From: RI-92 sp040235555
GTDB lineage: Bacteria > Pseudomonadota > Gammaproteobacteria > UBA6429 > Thiohalophilaceae
Reading direction: 5' to 3'
DNA: 7,170 nucleotides
NCBI GenBank assembly: GCA_040235555.1
Contig: JBECKZ010000153.1
Coordinates: forward strand, 1 to 7,170
Below the pieces are notes generated by a model. The model was not told the DNA's origin. It searched no databases and saw only the letters and a program-made list of their open reading frames with translations. This document shows positions 6,291 to 7,170 of the stretch, one piece after another. Made by a program: the position numbers and the translations under genes. How positions within the stretch are numbered: position 1 is the stretch's first letter; each line of letters opens with the position of its first letter.

Positions 6291-6332
6291 CCTTGGTCCT
6301 TGGTCCTTGGTCCTTGGTCCTTGGTCCTTGGT
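6291..6332. repeat. Tandem heptamer repeat, six perfect CCTTGGT copies
   Basis: Six exact head-to-tail copies of CCTTGGT (ACCAAGG on the other strand) occupy 42 bases, followed by a degenerate CTTG. The unit contains CCTTGG, a near-palindrome. Identity of all six copies indicates recent expansion by slipped-strand replication or ongoing homogenisation. It lies in non-coding DNA, 204 bases before the ugd start and 90 bases after the terminator. There are no unique spacers, so it is not a CRISPR array. Copy number may vary between strains; any effect on ugd expression is unproven. Confidence 0.97.
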
Positions 6333-6406
6333 CTTGAAAGAATATAAATTGAGAGGAAGGTTTGATTACAGTAGTAAAATGTATAGACAGCATATCCACA
6401 TGTTAC

Positions 6407-6436
6407 TTGGAAATTCATGGGGTTATTTAGTATTAT
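6407..6436 (+). promoter_or_regulatory. Candidate sigma-70 promoter for ugd
   Basis: TTGGAA (6407-6412, four of six matches to the -35 consensus) and TATTAT (6431-6436, five of six to the -10) are 18 bases apart. Transcription would start near 6443, giving a leader of roughly 90 bases. Hexamer matches of this quality are common by chance in AT-rich DNA. The argument for a promoter somewhere here is the strong terminator upstream. Confidence 0.3.
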
Positions 6437-6535
6437 TGTGTATCCGTATATGCAAGGGCAATTCACTCTGCTATCACTCTGTAACTCTTTGTTTTTAAAT
6501 AATAATTAACATAATATTAGAAAGGTATGCGCTAA

Positions 6536-7170
6536 ATGAAAGTGACAATTTTCGGTACGGGTTATGTCGGATTGGTGACAGGGACCTGCCTTGCTGAAGT
6601 GGGAAACGATGTTCTCTGTGTTGATGTGGACAAGAATAAAATCGATCTGCTTAACAATGGTGGAATCCCAATTTATGAACCGGGTCTGGAAGAGTTGGTC
6701 GCTAAAAACCGTAACCACGGGAAGCTGAACTTTACGACTGATATTGAAGCAGGTGCCAAACATGGGTTGTTCCAGTTTATCGCCGTGGGGACACCTCCGG
6801 ATGAAGATGGTTCCGCGGATCTTCAATACGTGCTGAGTGTTGCCGAAACCATTGGCAAGTATATGGATGAGTACCGTGTCATTATCGATAAATCAACAGT
6901 GCCTGTAGGTACTGCGGATAAGGTCAAAGACAAAGTGCAAAGCATGCTCAGTTCGAGAGGGACAAATCTGGACTTTGATGTTGTCTCTAATCCGGAGTTT
7001 CTCAAGGAAGGTGCTGCTATTGATGATTTTATGAAGCCTGATCGCATTATTGTTGGGACGGATAATGTGCGTACTGCGGAGTTGCTAAAAGCATTGTATG
7101 CCCCATTTAATCGAAATCATCAAAGATTAGTGATTATGGATATTCGGTCGGCAGAATTAACCAAGTATGC
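6536..7170 (+). CDS. ugd: UDP-glucose 6-dehydrogenase, N-terminal part
   Basis: Cytoplasmic NAD-dependent enzyme that oxidises UDP-glucose twice to UDP-glucuronate, a precursor for capsule, exopolysaccharide and modified lipid A sugars. The gene runs off the window: 211 codons are visible of roughly 440-450 expected for this class. The NAD-binding Rossmann motif GTGYVGL is at residues 7-13, followed by CVDVD, YEPGLEELV, VGTPPDEDGSADL, KSTVPVGTADKV (Ser120, Thr121), and NPEFLKEGAAIDDFMKPDRIIVG with Glu154 and Glu158. SAELTKYA is at the window end. The catalytic cysteine lies beyond the window. ATG 6536 gives the family N-terminus and has AAAGG at 6521-6525. UDP-N-acetylmannosamine or GDP-mannose dehydrogenases share the fold, but the GTPPDEDGSADL stretch favours UDP-glucose. 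It stands apart from comEA after a terminator, probably heading its own transcript. Confidence 0.95.
   Translation, partial: MKVTIFGTGYVGLVTGTCLAEVGNDVLCVDVDKNKIDLLNNGGIPIYEPGLEELVAKNRNHGKLNFTTDIEAGAKHGLFQFIAVGTPPDEDGSADLQYVLSVAETIGKYMDEYRVIIDKSTVPVGTADKVKDKVQSMLSSRGTNLDFDVVSNPEFLKEGAAIDDFMKPDRIIVGTDNVRTAELLKALYAPFNRNHQRLVIMDIRSAELTKY

Larger units (their letters stand above)
6201..6535. other. AT-rich intergenic region before ugd
   Basis: This stretch of about 335 bases has no convincing gene. It is visibly richer in A and T than the genes around it. It holds a heptamer array (6291-6332), one weak promoter candidate and the ugd ribosome binding site, described separately. Short open frames across the array translate the repeat into seven-residue periodic peptides on both strands, have no good ribosome binding site and resemble no family I know. 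No tRNA, riboswitch or insertion-sequence end was recognised. No polysaccharide-locus JUMPstart or ops element (GGCGGTAGCGTG) is visible. Confidence 0.7.

Noticed and set aside
6291..6332. CRISPR array or transposon end repeats
   Set aside because: The units are seven bases and contiguous, with no spacers, no inverted terminal repeats, no flanking transposase and no cas genes.
6202..6453. Eight-base inverted pair GCATATAC (6202-6209) and GTATATGC (6446-6453)
   Set aside because: Short, AT-rich and about 240 bases apart; expected by chance in this composition.
6281..6498. Short open frames on both strands across the heptamer array
   Set aside because: They consist partly of translated repeat, lack ribosome binding sites and match no family. 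The absence of stops follows from the repeat unit.
6527..6535. Two-codon mini-ORF (ATG CGC TAA) directly before the ugd ATG
   Set aside because: It could suggest a leader peptide, but AAAGG ends one base before its ATG, too close to start there. Chance is the simpler explanation.
6506..7047. Minus-strand open frames under ugd
   Set aside because: The plus strand carries a clear UDP-glucose dehydrogenase with all N-terminal motifs; the antisense frames are shadows.

Overview
The window reads as ordinary gammaproteobacterial chromosome with a strongly conserved core, cmk-rpsA-ihfB-lapA-lapB-pyrF-comEA. A gene for GDP-mannose synthesis lies at the left edge and one for UDP-glucuronate synthesis at the right edge. 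Assignment to Gammaproteobacteria rests on this gene order and on the six-domain S1, IHF-beta and LapA/LapB proteins. Genus cannot be read from the sequence. Enterics are unlikely, because manC rather than aroA precedes cmk and pyrF is followed by comEA and ugd.

Left block (1-3517): the C-terminal part of manC ends six bases before cmk, which is followed by rpsA and ihfB. All are on the plus strand. The rpsA leader lacks a strong Shine-Dalgarno sequence and folds into two compact hairpins, the layout expected for S1 autoregulation. A hairpin without a T tract separates rpsA from ihfB, and a textbook intrinsic terminator closes the block after ihfB.

Middle block (3555-5739): lapA, lapB and pyrF are joined by two one-base TAATG overlaps, so they are probably translationally coupled. 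LapA and LapB are inner-membrane proteins that control LPS synthesis. PyrF makes UMP, the precursor of the UDP-sugars used in envelope synthesis. A small exported helix-hairpin-helix protein of the ComEA type follows with its own strong ribosome binding site, and then an 18-bp perfect hairpin that probably terminates transcription in both directions.

Right block (6141-7170): an AT-rich intergenic stretch of nearly 400 bases holds the terminator, six perfect tandem copies of a heptamer (CCTTGGT) and a weak candidate promoter. After it begins a UDP-glucose 6-dehydrogenase gene (ugd) that runs off the window. With manC at the other end, this suggests an exopolysaccharide or O-antigen locus nearby.

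I found no convincing new biological system. The items most worth a second look are the heptamer array before ugd, the manC-cmk junction, and the structured rpsA leader.
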